A stretch of 64,000 bases of DNA from Tardiphaga robiniae (GCF_013359755.1 NZ_JABMCJ010000093.1:248001-312000), one strand, 5' to 3'; positions 53,270-62,706 are shown, counted from the first letter of the stretch. Made by a program: numbers and translations. The notes: generated by a model not told the origin, from the letters alone.

Positions 53270-53785
53270 CTAGAATTTCAGCCCCGTCGGCTCGACGGCG
53301 ACGATCTCGGAATCCAGACTATTTCTCCAGTCATACGAGCCGATCGGATTTTCCGATTCTTCCGGATCCCAGCGTCCCTCGGGTTCATGTTCCGGTGGAA
53401 GCGAATCCGTTTGACCCGCCTCTCGCAGGAGACGATGCCGACAACGGTCGCGCCAATGCATCGCTTCTTTGTTCTCCGTTGGAGACAAAAGATCGAGAAT
53501 GCGCTGCGGGCAGAAATCTGACACTGGACCTTCGTCTTCAAGAATGCCGCTGAGCTCGTACATGTTCTCGCCCGATGCAGGCTTGGGCATGACCAGAAGA
53601 ACGCCACCATCGACGACGTCGCCGGTCTGCAACGCAATGGCTACGCTGTGTTCGCCACGGTCGTTGTAGTAAATTTGGAAATCGAGGACGTCGTCGCCGA
53701 ACTCTTCGTCCAGATGGGCCTCGATGGCCTCGCCGATGTCCCCAGATATCTCGACGGTTTCGCGCATGTCGAACGCATTGCCCAT
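53270..53785 (-). CDS. Hypothetical acidic protein (171 aa)
   Basis: 171 residues from ATG 53785, which is supported by a strong GGGAGGAA. Acidic first half (AIEAHLDEEFGDDVLDFQIYYND) and an acidic, Pro-rich end (PPEHEPEGRWDPEESENPIG). No family recognised. It is divergent from the CoiA-like gene, with 179 bp between the two starts. Confidence 0.6.
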   Translation of the reverse strand: MGNAFDMRETVEISGDIGEAIEAHLDEEFGDDVLDFQIYYNDRGEHSVAIALQTGDVVDGGVLLVMPKPASGENMYELSGILEDEGPVSDFCPQRILDLLSPTENKEAMHWRDRCRHRLLREAGQTDSLPPEHEPEGRWDPEESENPIGSYDWRNSLDSEIVAVEPTGLKF

Positions 53786-53964
53786 ATGAATTCCTCCCTC
53801 TGCCTCCCGCGAAAGATAGCGAGGTCTGGCGCAAGCAACGAAACCGCTCTGACGCGTGAGGAACTCGCTCATGCGAGCTTTGGATTGGAGTGTCGAATCG
53901 TCCTAGATTCCACCGACCACGTAGGCTGGACAGCATCTGAAATGCGAGTGGAAACGCCCCTGAA

Positions 53965-55866
53965 ATGACGCGCCACGCGCCCAGAAAGTTCTCAGACGGC
54001 TCCGCTGAATTGGTTTATGCGATCGACGCCGCCGGTAAGATTCGACACATTTCCGAAGTCGAACGGGGATACGCCTGCGACTGCACATGTCCGGCCTGCG
54101 GAGCGATGCTGAACGCCAGGAAGGGCCCCGACAATGTCCACCATTTCGGGCATCGCTCGTTTTTCTCGTGCGCCAACGGCCCTGAAACGGCGCTGCACAA
54201 ACTGGCTAAGGAGATTATCTCGACGGAGCGAAGACTGCTCGTTCCAGAAGTGAAGGCTATATTTGGAGAGCAGTCCTCGCTGATACACCAGAGAAAGCTC
54301 GTCTGCTTTGACGAAGTCGTCGAAGAGGCCCGGCATCTGAGCCAATTGGTGCCGGATATCCATGCCAAACTGGACGAGCACCATCTCTTCGTCGAGATCT
54401 ACGTGACGCATGCATGCGATGAACTGAAACGCGAGAATCTCCGAGCCAATGGCGTCGCCGCTGTCGAGATCGACCTGTCTCGGCTTCGAAGAGACTCGGA
54501 GAGGTCCGTGGTTCGGGATGCGGTCATCGAAAAGGCTGACCGACAGTGGCTATTTCATCCGAGGATAGACGCCGCGGTTGATGCAATGCGAATAGCACAC
54601 AGGGCAAAAGTGAATGCACAGCGAAAGCAATTCGACGATGAGGTTTCAGTCCGTCTCCGCAGGTATGATGCCGGTCTGACGGAGTTGGCAATTCGAAAGG
54701 TCGCCTCACCCGACAACACCAAGGAATTCTTCAGGATTGGTCTCGGCAATCACATCGGTTGCTCGCTTGGCGGATCGGGCGGCTTCACGGTGACCGAGAG
54801 GGAGTGGCAGTACCGCGTTCTCCGTGTATTCATTCCGAAAGATGACGTGCGGCGCTCTTTCCGCCATCAGGCGATCTTCGAGTGGATCAAGGACAAAAAG
54901 CTTCTGCGCGCTGGTTTCCATTATGTGAGACCTGAGCTGGAGGAAGCGATGCGAGAGCGTAACTCTCAGTTCCTGAGCCCGTACCGAGCCATTGAGGCCT
55001 ATCTTGATGAGCTCGTTGGTCGCGGTGTGCTTCAAAAAATCAAGTCATATTCGCTTTCGGAGGCCGTGTTCACGAAGCTCATGGACTTGCGCGAAAGCAT
55101 TGATCGGAAACACCAGCGTAGGACGAGCCTGGTCGAGCGCATTGAAAAACTCCTAGAACGCCTGCCGGAGAGCGAACTGGATGATTTCTCTTTGAACGAC
55201 TGGATGTGGCAAGTTCAAGAGGACGGCATGTCGTTCGGCGAGGCCATCGAGGCCGACGACGAGAGCTTCGACGCGATGCTCGTACCGCTCCGCAAGATCG
55301 AAGCGATGATGTTCCGGAAGGGCGCTGCGGTCGCGTATTCATTGGGGCTTCCTATCGGTGCCGAGCAGGCACGCCAGATGGAAGCAAGAAAACGGGAAGC
55401 GGACGACAGGGAGGCAGCAAAGCAAGCGGAGGCGGTCCGTCGGGAAGAGGCTTTACAGAAGGCCGCTGCCGACCGTGGCGATGCTCTCGGGCTTACCGCA
55501 GCAAAGCACGGAGACGAATGGGTCTCCTGGATAACCATCGGACAGCCCGAACTCGACGGAATGACGCCGTTGGCCGTTGCTATTTTGGGACAGGAGGGCG
55601 CGGATAGGGCGCGCCGTCTGCTTCAAAGCCTCATCGAGAGGCGCGACGAAGAATGCGCCAGAAACGCCGAGATTGAGAGATGGAAATCCGAACTCGAGCG
55701 GGAGGTCTTCGGGCTTCTTAAAGACAGGACCCAGCCATTCTTGGATTCGCCATATGCTCTCGGACCAAGTGGAAAGAAAGTGAAGCCGCGGGACTACTGT
55801 GTGTCGAAGGAAACGTTTGAGGAATGCCTCAAATTGGCAACGAGCATAGCAAAAAAGAAACGATAG
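53965..55866 (+). CDS. CoiA-like PD-(D/E)XK nuclease with zinc ribbon
   Basis: 633 residues, longer than competence CoiA. N-terminal zinc site: CDCTCPACG (C38, C40, C42, C45) and HHFGH (59-63). A nuclease-type core follows: PD (D131 in LVPDIHAK), E144 (LFVEIYVT) and K155 (DELKREN), the PD-(D/E)XK order. The C-terminal half is helical with a coiled-coil (EADDREAAKQAEAVRREEALQKAAADRG). Possibly DNA processing or defence cargo; function unproven. Confidence 0.72.
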   Translation: MTRHAPRKFSDGSAELVYAIDAAGKIRHISEVERGYACDCTCPACGAMLNARKGPDNVHHFGHRSFFSCANGPETALHKLAKEIISTERRLLVPEVKAIFGEQSSLIHQRKLVCFDEVVEEARHLSQLVPDIHAKLDEHHLFVEIYVTHACDELKRENLRANGVAAVEIDLSRLRRDSERSVVRDAVIEKADRQWLFHPRIDAAVDAMRIAHRAKVNAQRKQFDDEVSVRLRRYDAGLTELAIRKVASPDNTKEFFRIGLGNHIGCSLGGSGGFTVTEREWQYRVLRVFIPKDDVRRSFRHQAIFEWIKDKKLLRAGFHYVRPELEEAMRERNSQFLSPYRAIEAYLDELVGRGVLQKIKSYSLSEAVFTKLMDLRESIDRKHQRRTSLVERIEKLLERLPESELDDFSLNDWMWQVQEDGMSFGEAIEADDESFDAMLVPLRKIEAMMFRKGAAVAYSLGLPIGAEQARQMEARKREADDREAAKQAEAVRREEALQKAAADRGDALGLTAAKHGDEWVSWITIGQPELDGMTPLAVAILGQEGADRARRLLQSLIERRDEECARNAEIERWKSELEREVFGLLKDRTQPFLDSPYALGPSGKKVKPRDYCVSKETFEECLKLATSIAKKKR

Positions 55867-56315
55867 GTTCTGACCGACCTCTGGAAGGAAATTTACTTCG
55901 CCGGCGCAGCACTGGACGCCGGGGCGACCTGATCGACGACTAACCGGGCAGGGCTGCAGAAGTACACAACAGCGAAAACCGCAAGGGCATCCGCACTACC
56001 AAACTCGTGCTTGGTGCAAGGTTACAGCTCTTTTGGCGTCTTACGGTGCCATAAACGGCTTTTGAGGAGGCTTAAGCTACCATGCCGCCGCGAAGCCGGT
56101 TCACCACCGCGCCGCCGTTTGCCGTCGAAGATGCAAGCCAAACCCGTCGACTACGCTGGTCAAGGATTAGACGACCGACGATCCACGAATCCGGAAACGC
56201 TCGCCACGAGGAGCCAGCGGCCCTCTAAGGCGAACACCCATGGGCGATCAGCATAATTCACTTGTGATCGCACAGCAGAATAAACGTGTACCTGCACGAA
56301 TTTGCCCGCCAAAAC
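55867..56315. other. Interval without recognised gene before the right end
   Basis: 449 bp after the CoiA-like stop. A short C-terminal-looking frame (LWKEIYFAGAALDAGAT, then TGA) occurs near 55877-55933 and may be the tail of a lost gene. I see nothing else. Confidence 0.35.
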
Positions 56316-56490
56316 GCGTCCGCCTTTTGTGGGGTGACGCGGCTGTCTTATGTGGTCGATTGAATCCCACAACCAGCTTCAGAGGATCGTCAGCCAGGGC
56401 CGACGGAGCCAGCGAGCAAACGCGTCGATCATATGTGGGGTAGCGCGACGATCATTTGCGATGAAATGCAGACTTATGTGGGGATCAACA
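56316..56490. repeat. Right end of the element: about four inverted transposase-binding-type repeats
   Basis: Repeats in the opposite orientation to those at the left end lie at 56316-56334 (ends TTTTGTGGGG), 56345-56355 (GTCTTATGTGG), 56424-56440 (GTCGATCATATGTGGGG) and 56471-56483 (GACTTATGTGGGG, overlapping the terminus). The terminal ACA is at 56488-56490. Confidence 0.85.
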
Positions 56491-56495
56491 TTAAG
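56491..56495. repeat. Right target-site duplication (TTAAG)
   Basis: Identical to the five bases directly before the left terminus (25323-25327), confirming the right boundary. Confidence 0.92.
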
Positions 56496-56667
56496 AGAAC
56501 TGAAACTGGGACCACACGCCAATATCTCTGATTCGCATAAGGTATATTATGGAATATATTATCCCATAGCGATCCCAGAGACTTAGCTCAAATTGTTGCG
56601 ATATCCAGTCGACCGACCAGCCATTCGAGCCAGTTTGTGGCCCCACATCATTGCGGCCCATATAACC
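56496..56667. other. Chromosomal flank right of the element, AT-rich
   Basis: 172 bp without a gene, AT-rich around 56542-56565 (GGTATATTATGG then AATATATTATCC). It contains TGTGGCCCCACAT at 56636-56648, which resembles the element's terminus but lacks the matching duplication. Confidence 0.5.
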
Positions 56668-57558
56668 TCAGCCGCCGAAATATCTGACTTGATCGAGGTC
56701 CGCGATCAATCCCGGCTGCGTTGGTTGCCAGTCGAGTCGCTGCTGCGTCCAGTCGCTGGATGCCGGCGCATCCATCGATGCGAAGCCTGCGAACCAGCCG
56801 AAGTGATCGGCGGCTTCAGCCGGCGATTTCGAGACGATTGGCAGGTTCAGGTGCCGACCGATGACCTCGGCTATCTCACGGAATACGACGCCTTGTTCGG
56901 CGCTGGCGTGATACCGAATGTCGGCGGAACCGTGCTCGAGGACGAGCCTGTAGAGCCGGGCGACGTCCAGCCGATGTGCGGCGGGCCAGCGGTTGAGACC
57001 GTCGCCGAAGTAGGCCGAGGCGCCCTTCTCCCGCGCGATATTGATCAGCATCGGCACGAAGCCATGGTCGCCATCGCCATGGACCGATGGCGGCAGCCGG
57101 ACCGACGAAGTACGCACGCCGCGTGCCGCCAGACGTTCGGCGACCTGCTCCGATACGCGCGGGCTTGGCGACGCGCTCGACGGGCCCATGTCTTCGGTCG
57201 CCAGACGTCCGGGCGCGATGAAGGCCATGCCCGAAGTTACGATCAAGGGCCGCTCGGAGCCTGCCAGCACATCGCCAAGCGTCTCGATGGCACGTGCGTC
57301 GATCGCGCAGTTTTCCTTGAATTTCGAGAAGTCGTGGATGAAGGCCGTATGGATCACGCCGTCTGAATTGGCAGCCCCGGACCGTAGGCTGTCCAGATCT
57401 TCCAGATCGCCGCGATGTATCTGGGCACCCGCGTCGGCCAGCGCCTTGGCAGATGTATCCGAGCGCGCGAGACCGAGCACCTGATGACCGGCGCCGATCA
57501 ATTCCTGAACCACCGCAGATCCGACAAAGCCCGAAGCACCGGTAACGAAGACACGCAT
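56668..57558 (-). CDS. NAD-dependent epimerase/dehydratase-like (extended SDR) protein
   Basis: 296 residues. N-terminal Rossmann motif VFVTGASGFVGSAVV, and a long substrate domain with a YFGDGLNRWPAAHRLDVARL segment seen in extended SDRs that act on NAD(P)-dependent sugar or aldehyde substrates. ATG 57558 has GAGAGGAA upstream; the open frame to 57846 is rejected. Divergent from the XRE-type regulator, which probably controls it. Confidence 0.9.
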   Translation of the reverse strand: MRVFVTGASGFVGSAVVQELIGAGHQVLGLARSDTSAKALADAGAQIHRGDLEDLDSLRSGAANSDGVIHTAFIHDFSKFKENCAIDARAIETLGDVLAGSERPLIVTSGMAFIAPGRLATEDMGPSSASPSPRVSEQVAERLAARGVRTSSVRLPPSVHGDGDHGFVPMLINIAREKGASAYFGDGLNRWPAAHRLDVARLYRLVLEHGSADIRYHASAEQGVVFREIAEVIGRHLNLPIVSKSPAEAADHFGWFAGFASMDAPASSDWTQQRLDWQPTQPGLIADLDQVRYFGG

Positions 57559-57633
57559 GTGATATTCCTCTCGTGAATGCGCGGATGTATCGGTCCTGCG
57601 GTACAGTGCGTGAAGCCGTGACGTTATACGGGT

Positions 57634-58500
57634 ATGGCGACTAACAGGCTGAGCATGACGGTCACCGAAACAACTTCCGGCGCTGGCTCCAATCCGCTTG
57701 GCGCTTATCTCAGGGATCGCCGCGCCAGGCTCGATCCCGTGGCGTTCGGTTTTTCGTCCGAGCGCCGCCGCACGCCGGGCCTGCGGCGCGAGGAAGTCGC
57801 GCAGCGCGCCAATGTCAGCGCCACCTGGTACACATGGCTGGAACAAGGACGCGGCGGCGCGCCATCGGCCGATGTGCTCGACCGGATTTCACGCGCACTG
57901 GAATTATCGACAGTCGAGCGCGAGCATCTGTTTCTGCTGGCGCAGCACCGGCTACCCGAGGTGCGCTTTGCGCCGTCCGATATCGTCACACCGACGCTGC
58001 AGCGCGTGCTGGATTCGATGGAGTTCAGCGCTGCCGTCGTGCGCAATGCGACCTGGGACATCGTGGCCTGGAATCGTGCGGCACTGGCCGTGCTTGGCGA
58101 CTATCCGAACATCGCGCCCGAAGACCGCAACGTCCTGCGCATCCTGTTCTGTCGTCCGAATGTCCGCACCAAGATGCCGGACTGGGAGAATGATGCACGT
58201 TTCGCCGTGGCGGCATTTCGCGCCGACATCACGCGCAGCGGCGCGTCGCAGCGCGCCCAGACATTGATCGACGAGCTCTGCCGCATCAGCCCCGACTTCG
58301 CAGCCATGTGGCATGACAACGATGTCGGCAGTTACGGCGAAGGCCGCAAGCATGTGAACCATCCCGTCGTCGGGCCATTCACGATGAGCTATTCGACATT
58401 TTCGGTCGACGGTCAGCCGAATTTGGGCATGGTGGTCTATACGCCGGAGACGGCTGCAGATGCCGAGCGGATGAAGGCGCTGATCGCGGCGAAGGGCTAG
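57634..58500 (+). CDS. XRE-family regulator with MmyB-like ligand domain
   Basis: 288 residues. N-terminal HTH (LGAYLRDRRARLDP; GLRREEVAQRANVSATWYTWLEQGRG) and a C-terminal MmyB-like domain (ERDHLFLLAQ-type helix, VAWNRAALAVLGDY, WHDNDVGSYGEGRKHVNHPVVG). Such genes typically repress an adjacent oxidoreductase. Start ATG 57634; ATG 57655 is an alternative. Confidence 0.9.
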   Translation: MATNRLSMTVTETTSGAGSNPLGAYLRDRRARLDPVAFGFSSERRRTPGLRREEVAQRANVSATWYTWLEQGRGGAPSADVLDRISRALELSTVEREHLFLLAQHRLPEVRFAPSDIVTPTLQRVLDSMEFSAAVVRNATWDIVAWNRAALAVLGDYPNIAPEDRNVLRILFCRPNVRTKMPDWENDARFAVAAFRADITRSGASQRAQTLIDELCRISPDFAAMWHDNDVGSYGEGRKHVNHPVVGPFTMSYSTFSVDGQPNLGMVVYTPETAADAERMKALIAAKG

Positions 58501-58515
58501 GTGCGTAGCGACAAT

Positions 58516-58646
58516 CTCGTCATTCCGGGATTCGTCATGACCGGCTTGCCGGTCTAGACGAAGGCCCGGAATCTCGATGTGTTTTCACTAGGTCGGGATT
58601 CCGGGTTCGCGTGCGCGAAAGTACGCCCGCGCCCCGGAATGACGAG
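58516..58646. repeat. 131-bp element with 14-bp perfect inverted ends
   Basis: CTCGTCATTCCGGG at 58516-58529 is the exact reverse complement of CCCGGAATGACGAG at 58633-58646. It lies between two convergent genes, just where dispersed palindromic repeats of bradyrhizobia are usual. Internal sub-repeats (GGATTC, CCGG) suggest a folded structure. Confidence 0.6.
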
Positions 58647-58653
58647 TTTCTTG

Positions 58654-59427
58654 CTACGGATATTTCGGCAGCAAGCCATGCGCGGCGAAGCCGCCATCGA
58701 CGTTGAGAATGTGGCCCGTCACGAAGCTCGACTTGCTGTCATCCAGCAGGAACATCGCGGCACCAGCGACCTCCTCCGGCTCGGCATAACGCCGCTGCGG
58801 CACCACCTGCATCCAGCCTTCCCGCGTTGCCACCGTATGCATCTCCTGCACCATGGGCGTCTCGAACGGGCCCGGCGCAATGGCGTTGACGCGGATCTTC
58901 AACGGCGCCAGTTCGCAGGCCATCACCTGGGTCAGCGTGACGACGCCGCCTTTGGATGCGCCATAGGCCGAGCGCTCGATATTGCCGCGCAGCCCCGACA
59001 CCGACGCCACATTCACGATGGCGCCGCCGCCATGAGCCTTCATCAGCCGCGCAGCTTCCTTGGCAACGGCAAAGGTGCCAACCAGATTGATGTCGAGGAT
59101 CTCGCGAAACAGTTTCACCGAGGTCTCGAAGAACGGCACCTGACGGCCGATACCCGCGGAATTCACCAGGCCACGCACCGGGCCGAAACCGGCTTCGCAG
59201 TCCTGCAGGCCGGCAATCACGGCGTCTTCATTGGCCACATCCATGACGACGGTTTTGGTCACACCGGCTTTGATGGCGTCGACCTGGGCCTTGGCGGCAT
59301 CCAGAGCAGGCTGGGTGAGGTCGGCGAGCAGCACTTTCCAGCCCTCGCCCACGGCCGCCTTGGCGATTGCCAAACCGATTCCCGATGCGCCGCCGGTGAT
59401 GATCGCTACGCCGTGATCCCTATTCAT
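58654..59427 (-). CDS. SDR family oxidoreductase
   Basis: 257 residues. GGASGIGLA nucleotide-binding motif, NSAG, and the catalytic region NVASVSGLRG then YGASKG (Tyr-x-x-x-Lys). The C-terminus VTGHILNVDGGFAAHG is typical. ATG 59427 has AAGGA upstream. It is divergent from the TRAP transporter genes and may oxidise a substrate they import. Confidence 0.9.
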   Translation of the reverse strand: MNRDHGVAIITGGASGIGLAIAKAAVGEGWKVLLADLTQPALDAAKAQVDAIKAGVTKTVVMDVANEDAVIAGLQDCEAGFGPVRGLVNSAGIGRQVPFFETSVKLFREILDINLVGTFAVAKEAARLMKAHGGGAIVNVASVSGLRGNIERSAYGASKGGVVTLTQVMACELAPLKIRVNAIAPGPFETPMVQEMHTVATREGWMQVVPQRRYAEPEEVAGAAMFLLDDSKSSFVTGHILNVDGGFAAHGLLPKYP

Positions 59428-59657
59428 ATGCTGTCCTTGCGTTTCCTCCACCGGTCCTGGCTGCCGGCGGCTTCAGTCGCGCGATGCTTCCCACAAATTC
59501 GCGCGGTGCAAAAGCCATGCGCGGGCGTCCTCTATTGGGCCTTGGCCGTTGGTCGCACGGCGAAAAGGCTTGACCGGGCAGCCCGGGCATGATGACCAGA
59601 CGGCAAGGGCCCTTGGGCCTCACAAAGGCAAACAAAGAAGTGGTTGGGAGAAACAAA

Positions 59658-60677
59658 ATGACGATTTCACGCCGGACTCTGTTGAAGGCATCGGCCGCTG
59701 CGACCGCATTTGGCGGCGTCAGCATGCCGTTCATCGCGCGCGCGCAGCAGGCCGAATACGTCTACAAATACGCGAATAACCTGCCCGATACGCATCCGAT
59801 GAACATCCGCGCCCGCGAGATGTCGGCGGCGATCAAGACCGAGACCAACGGCAAGGTCGACCTGCAGGTATTCCCCAACAACCAGCTCGGCTCCGACACC
59901 GACATGCTGAGCCAGATCCGCTCCGGCGGCGTCGAGTTCTTCACGCTGTCCGGCCTGATCCTGGCCACCTTGGTGCCGGCCGCCTCGATCAACGGCATCG
60001 GCTTCGCCTTCCCGAATTACGACACGGTCTGGAAGGCCATGGACGGCGATCTCGGCGCCTATATCCGCAAGGAGATCACCAAGGCCAATCTCGTGGTCAT
60101 GGACAAGATCTGGGACAACGGTTTTCGCGAAATCACCTCGTCCACGAAGCCGATCAAGAGCCCCGACGATCTGAAGGGCTTCAAGATCCGCGTGCCGGTG
60201 TCGCCGCTGTGGACCTCGATGTTCAAGGCGTTCGACAGTGCGCCCGCCTCGATCAATATCAGCGAAGTCTATTCGGCGATGCAGACCAAGGTCGTCGAAG
60301 GCCAGGAAAATCCGCTGGCGATCATCTCGACGGCGAAGTTCTACGAAGTGCAGAAGTTCTGCTCGCTGACCAACCACATGTGGGACGGCTACTGGTTCCT
60401 GGCCAACCGCCGCGCCTGGGAGAAGCTGCCGGCCGATCTGCGCGACATCGTCGCCAAGAACATCAATGCCGCCGGCATGAAGGAGCGCGAGGACGTCGCC
60501 AAGCTCAATGCCAATCTGCGCGGCGAGCTGGAATCAAAGGGGCTGGCCTTCAATGAGCTCGAGCCCGGCCCGTTCCGCGACAAGCTGAAGTCGGCCGGCT
60601 TCTACAAGGAATGGCAGGGCAAGTATGGCGACGAAGCCTGGGCCATCCTTGAGAAGGCCGTCGGCAAGCTCGGCTGA
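59658..60677 (+). CDS. dctP: TRAP transporter substrate-binding protein DctP
   Basis: 339 residues. A Tat-type signal (SRRTLLKASAAATAFGG, cleaved near ARAQQ). The mature protein has the TRAP-receptor pattern (YKYANNLPDTHPMNIRA; FPNNQLGSDTDMLSQIRSG; LKGFKIRVPVSPLW). It binds an organic acid and delivers it to the DctQM subunit encoded 11 bp downstream. ATG 59658 is chosen by position just before the signal. Confidence 0.94.
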   Translation: MTISRRTLLKASAAATAFGGVSMPFIARAQQAEYVYKYANNLPDTHPMNIRAREMSAAIKTETNGKVDLQVFPNNQLGSDTDMLSQIRSGGVEFFTLSGLILATLVPAASINGIGFAFPNYDTVWKAMDGDLGAYIRKEITKANLVVMDKIWDNGFREITSSTKPIKSPDDLKGFKIRVPVSPLWTSMFKAFDSAPASINISEVYSAMQTKVVEGQENPLAIISTAKFYEVQKFCSLTNHMWDGYWFLANRRAWEKLPADLRDIVAKNINAAGMKEREDVAKLNANLRGELESKGLAFNELEPGPFRDKLKSAGFYKEWQGKYGDEAWAILEKAVGKLG

Positions 60678-60688
60678 TCGGAACCAAT

Positions 60689-62584
60689 ATGGCCGTGCAT
60701 GACATCTCCGCCCTTGAAAGCGGCGCGTCCAGCGTGGAGAGGGCGCCCCTCTCCCGCCGCGACGCCATCCTGACCTCCATCGACCGCGCGCTCGGCCATC
60801 TGGTCGAGATTCCCGCGGCGCTGTTGGTGGTGGCGGAGGTGATCATCCTGTTCATCGGCGTGGTCGCCCGTTACGGCTTCCACCGTCCGCTGATCTGGTC
60901 CGATGAACTGTCCTCGATCCTGTTCCTGTGGCTCGCCATGCTCGGTTCCGCCGTTGCGTTCCGGCGCGGCGAGCATATGCGGATGACCGCGCTGGTGGCG
61001 TCGGTCGGTCCCCGAATGTGGGCCTTTCTCGACGTCGTCGGGACCTGCGCCGCACTCGCCTTCCTCGTGATGATCGTCGCGCCGTCCTTCGAATACGCCT
61101 ATGAGGAAAGCTACATCACGACACCGGCGCTGCAGATCGCCAACAGCTTTCGCGCGGCCGCGCTGCCGGTCGGCATCTCGCTGATGATCGTCTTCGCGCT
61201 GCTGCGGCTGCTGCGCTACGGCCAGGTCCGCACCGTGCTGACGGCGCTGGGTACCGTCGTGGCGATCATTGGTCTGTTCTGGCTCGCCGAGCCGCTGTTG
61301 CGGACGCTCGGCAATCTCAACCTGATCATCTTCTTCGTCGGCGTCGTGGCGCTGTGTGTGTTCGCCGGCGTGCCGATTGCCTTCGCTTTTGGCCTCGCGA
61401 TCTTCGGCTATATGGCACTGACCACGCACACGCCGATGATGGTGCTGGTCGGCCGCATGGACGAGGGCATGAGTCATCTCATCCTGCTGTCGGTGCCGCT
61501 GTTCGTGTTCCTTGGCCTGCTGATCGAGATGACCGGCATGGCGCGCGCCATGGTGGCGTTCCTCGCCAGCCTGCTCGGCCATGTCCGCGGCGGCCTGCAT
61601 TACGTGCTGATCGGCGCGATGTATCTCGTCTCCGGCATTTCCGGCTCCAAGGCTGCTGACATGGCGGCGGTAGCGCCAGTGCTGTTCCCGGAAATGAAGG
61701 CGCGCGGCGCCAAGCCGGGCGATCTCGTCGCCCTGCTCTCGGCGACCGGCGCGCAGACCGAAACCATTCCGCCGAGCCTGGTGCTCATCACCATCGGCTC
61801 GGTCACCGGCGTGTCGATCTCGGCGCTGTTCACCGGCGGCTTGCTGCCGGGCGTCGTGCTGGCGATCACACTCGGCGCATTGGTGTGGTGGCGCTATCGC
61901 GGCGAGGACCTCAGCCACGTCAAACGGGCTTCCGGGCGCGACATCTTCAAGGCTTTCATAATCTCGGTGCCGGCCATCGCGCTGCCCTTCGTGATCCGCG
62001 CTGCCGTGGTCGAGGGTGTGGCGACCGCCACGGAGGTCTCCACCATCGGCATCGTCTATGCCGTGCTGGCGGGCCTGTTGATCTATCGCCAGTTCGACTG
62101 GAATCGGCTGAAGCCGATGCTCATCGATACGGCCTGCCTCTCCGGTGCAATCCTGCTGATCATCGGAACCGCGACCGGCATGGCCTGGGGCCTGACCCAG
62201 TCCGGCTTCTCGCGCTCGCTGGCGGCGGCCATGACGGGCCTGCCGGGCGGCGGTGCGACCTTCATCGCGGTCTCCATCGTGGCCTTTGTCATCCTTGGCA
62301 GCGTACTGGAAGGCATCCCCGCCATCGTGCTGTTCGGCCCGCTGCTGTTCCCGATCGCGCGGCTGGTCGGCGTCCACGAGGTCCACTATGCGATGGTGGT
62401 GATCCTCGCCATGGGCATCGGATTGTTCGCGCCGCCCTTCGGCGTGGGCTATTATGCCGCCTGCGCCATCGGCCGTGTCGATCCCGCGGAAGGCATCCGG
62501 CCGATCCTCGGCTATCTGCTGGCGCTGCTGATCGGCCTGATCATCGTGGCAATCTTCCCATGGATATCGATTGGATTCCTTTAA
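60689..62584 (+). CDS. TRAP transporter fused permease DctQM
   Basis: 631 residues combining the small DctQ-type part (residues about 35-190, with HRPLIWSDELSSILFLWLAMLG) and the large DctM part (about 200-631, with MDEGMSHLILLSVPLFVFLGLLIEMTG and GSKAADMAAVAPVLFPEM). About 16 membrane spans. Such fusions are common in TRAP systems. Substrate not evident. Confidence 0.93.
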   Translation: MAVHDISALESGASSVERAPLSRRDAILTSIDRALGHLVEIPAALLVVAEVIILFIGVVARYGFHRPLIWSDELSSILFLWLAMLGSAVAFRRGEHMRMTALVASVGPRMWAFLDVVGTCAALAFLVMIVAPSFEYAYEESYITTPALQIANSFRAAALPVGISLMIVFALLRLLRYGQVRTVLTALGTVVAIIGLFWLAEPLLRTLGNLNLIIFFVGVVALCVFAGVPIAFAFGLAIFGYMALTTHTPMMVLVGRMDEGMSHLILLSVPLFVFLGLLIEMTGMARAMVAFLASLLGHVRGGLHYVLIGAMYLVSGISGSKAADMAAVAPVLFPEMKARGAKPGDLVALLSATGAQTETIPPSLVLITIGSVTGVSISALFTGGLLPGVVLAITLGALVWWRYRGEDLSHVKRASGRDIFKAFIISVPAIALPFVIRAAVVEGVATATEVSTIGIVYAVLAGLLIYRQFDWNRLKPMLIDTACLSGAILLIIGTATGMAWGLTQSGFSRSLAAAMTGLPGGGATFIAVSIVAFVILGSVLEGIPAIVLFGPLLFPIARLVGVHEVHYAMVVILAMGIGLFAPPFGVGYYAACAIGRVDPAEGIRPILGYLLALLIGLIIVAIFPWISIGFL

Positions 62585-62706
62585 GATACGTTCTTTCAGA
62601 AGGTTACGGTCATCACCTCGCGTAATTTTGGAAGATCATTTCTGTGATAATCTGATAGATGAAATATCTTACATAACCTACTGAACTAAATATAGGAGTC
62701 TTAAAA

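Larger units (their letters stand above)
25328..56490. mobile_element. Tn7-like transposon, 31,163 bp, apparently complete
   Basis: Both boundaries are seen directly. The left end reads TGTGGATTCCCACATAA and the inverted right end TGTTGATCCCCACATAA: 15 of 17 positions agree, the sequence runs TGT...ACA, and TTAAG flanks both sides. It contains an operon of TnsA-like, FtsH-like, TnsA-like, TnsB, TnsC and two TniQ proteins on the minus strand. Cargo includes a Gabija-like pair, an arylsulfatase/FGE operon, a CoiA-like nuclease and several unknown genes. The transposase, ATPase and both ends look intact, so recent mobility is plausible. Confidence 0.93.

Noticed and set aside
25328-56490. CRISPR-associated transposon
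   Set aside because: No cas12k, cas6/7/8 genes or repeat-spacer array are visible in the element.
56496-56636. Element boundary at the outer TGTGGCCCCACAT
   Set aside because: The five bases beyond it (TCATT) do not match the left flank, whereas TTAAG flanks the inner boundary exactly.
60602-62386. 594-codon open frame on the minus strand
   Set aside because: Rich in His, Asp and Gln as expected of antisense to a membrane permease; shadow of dctQM.
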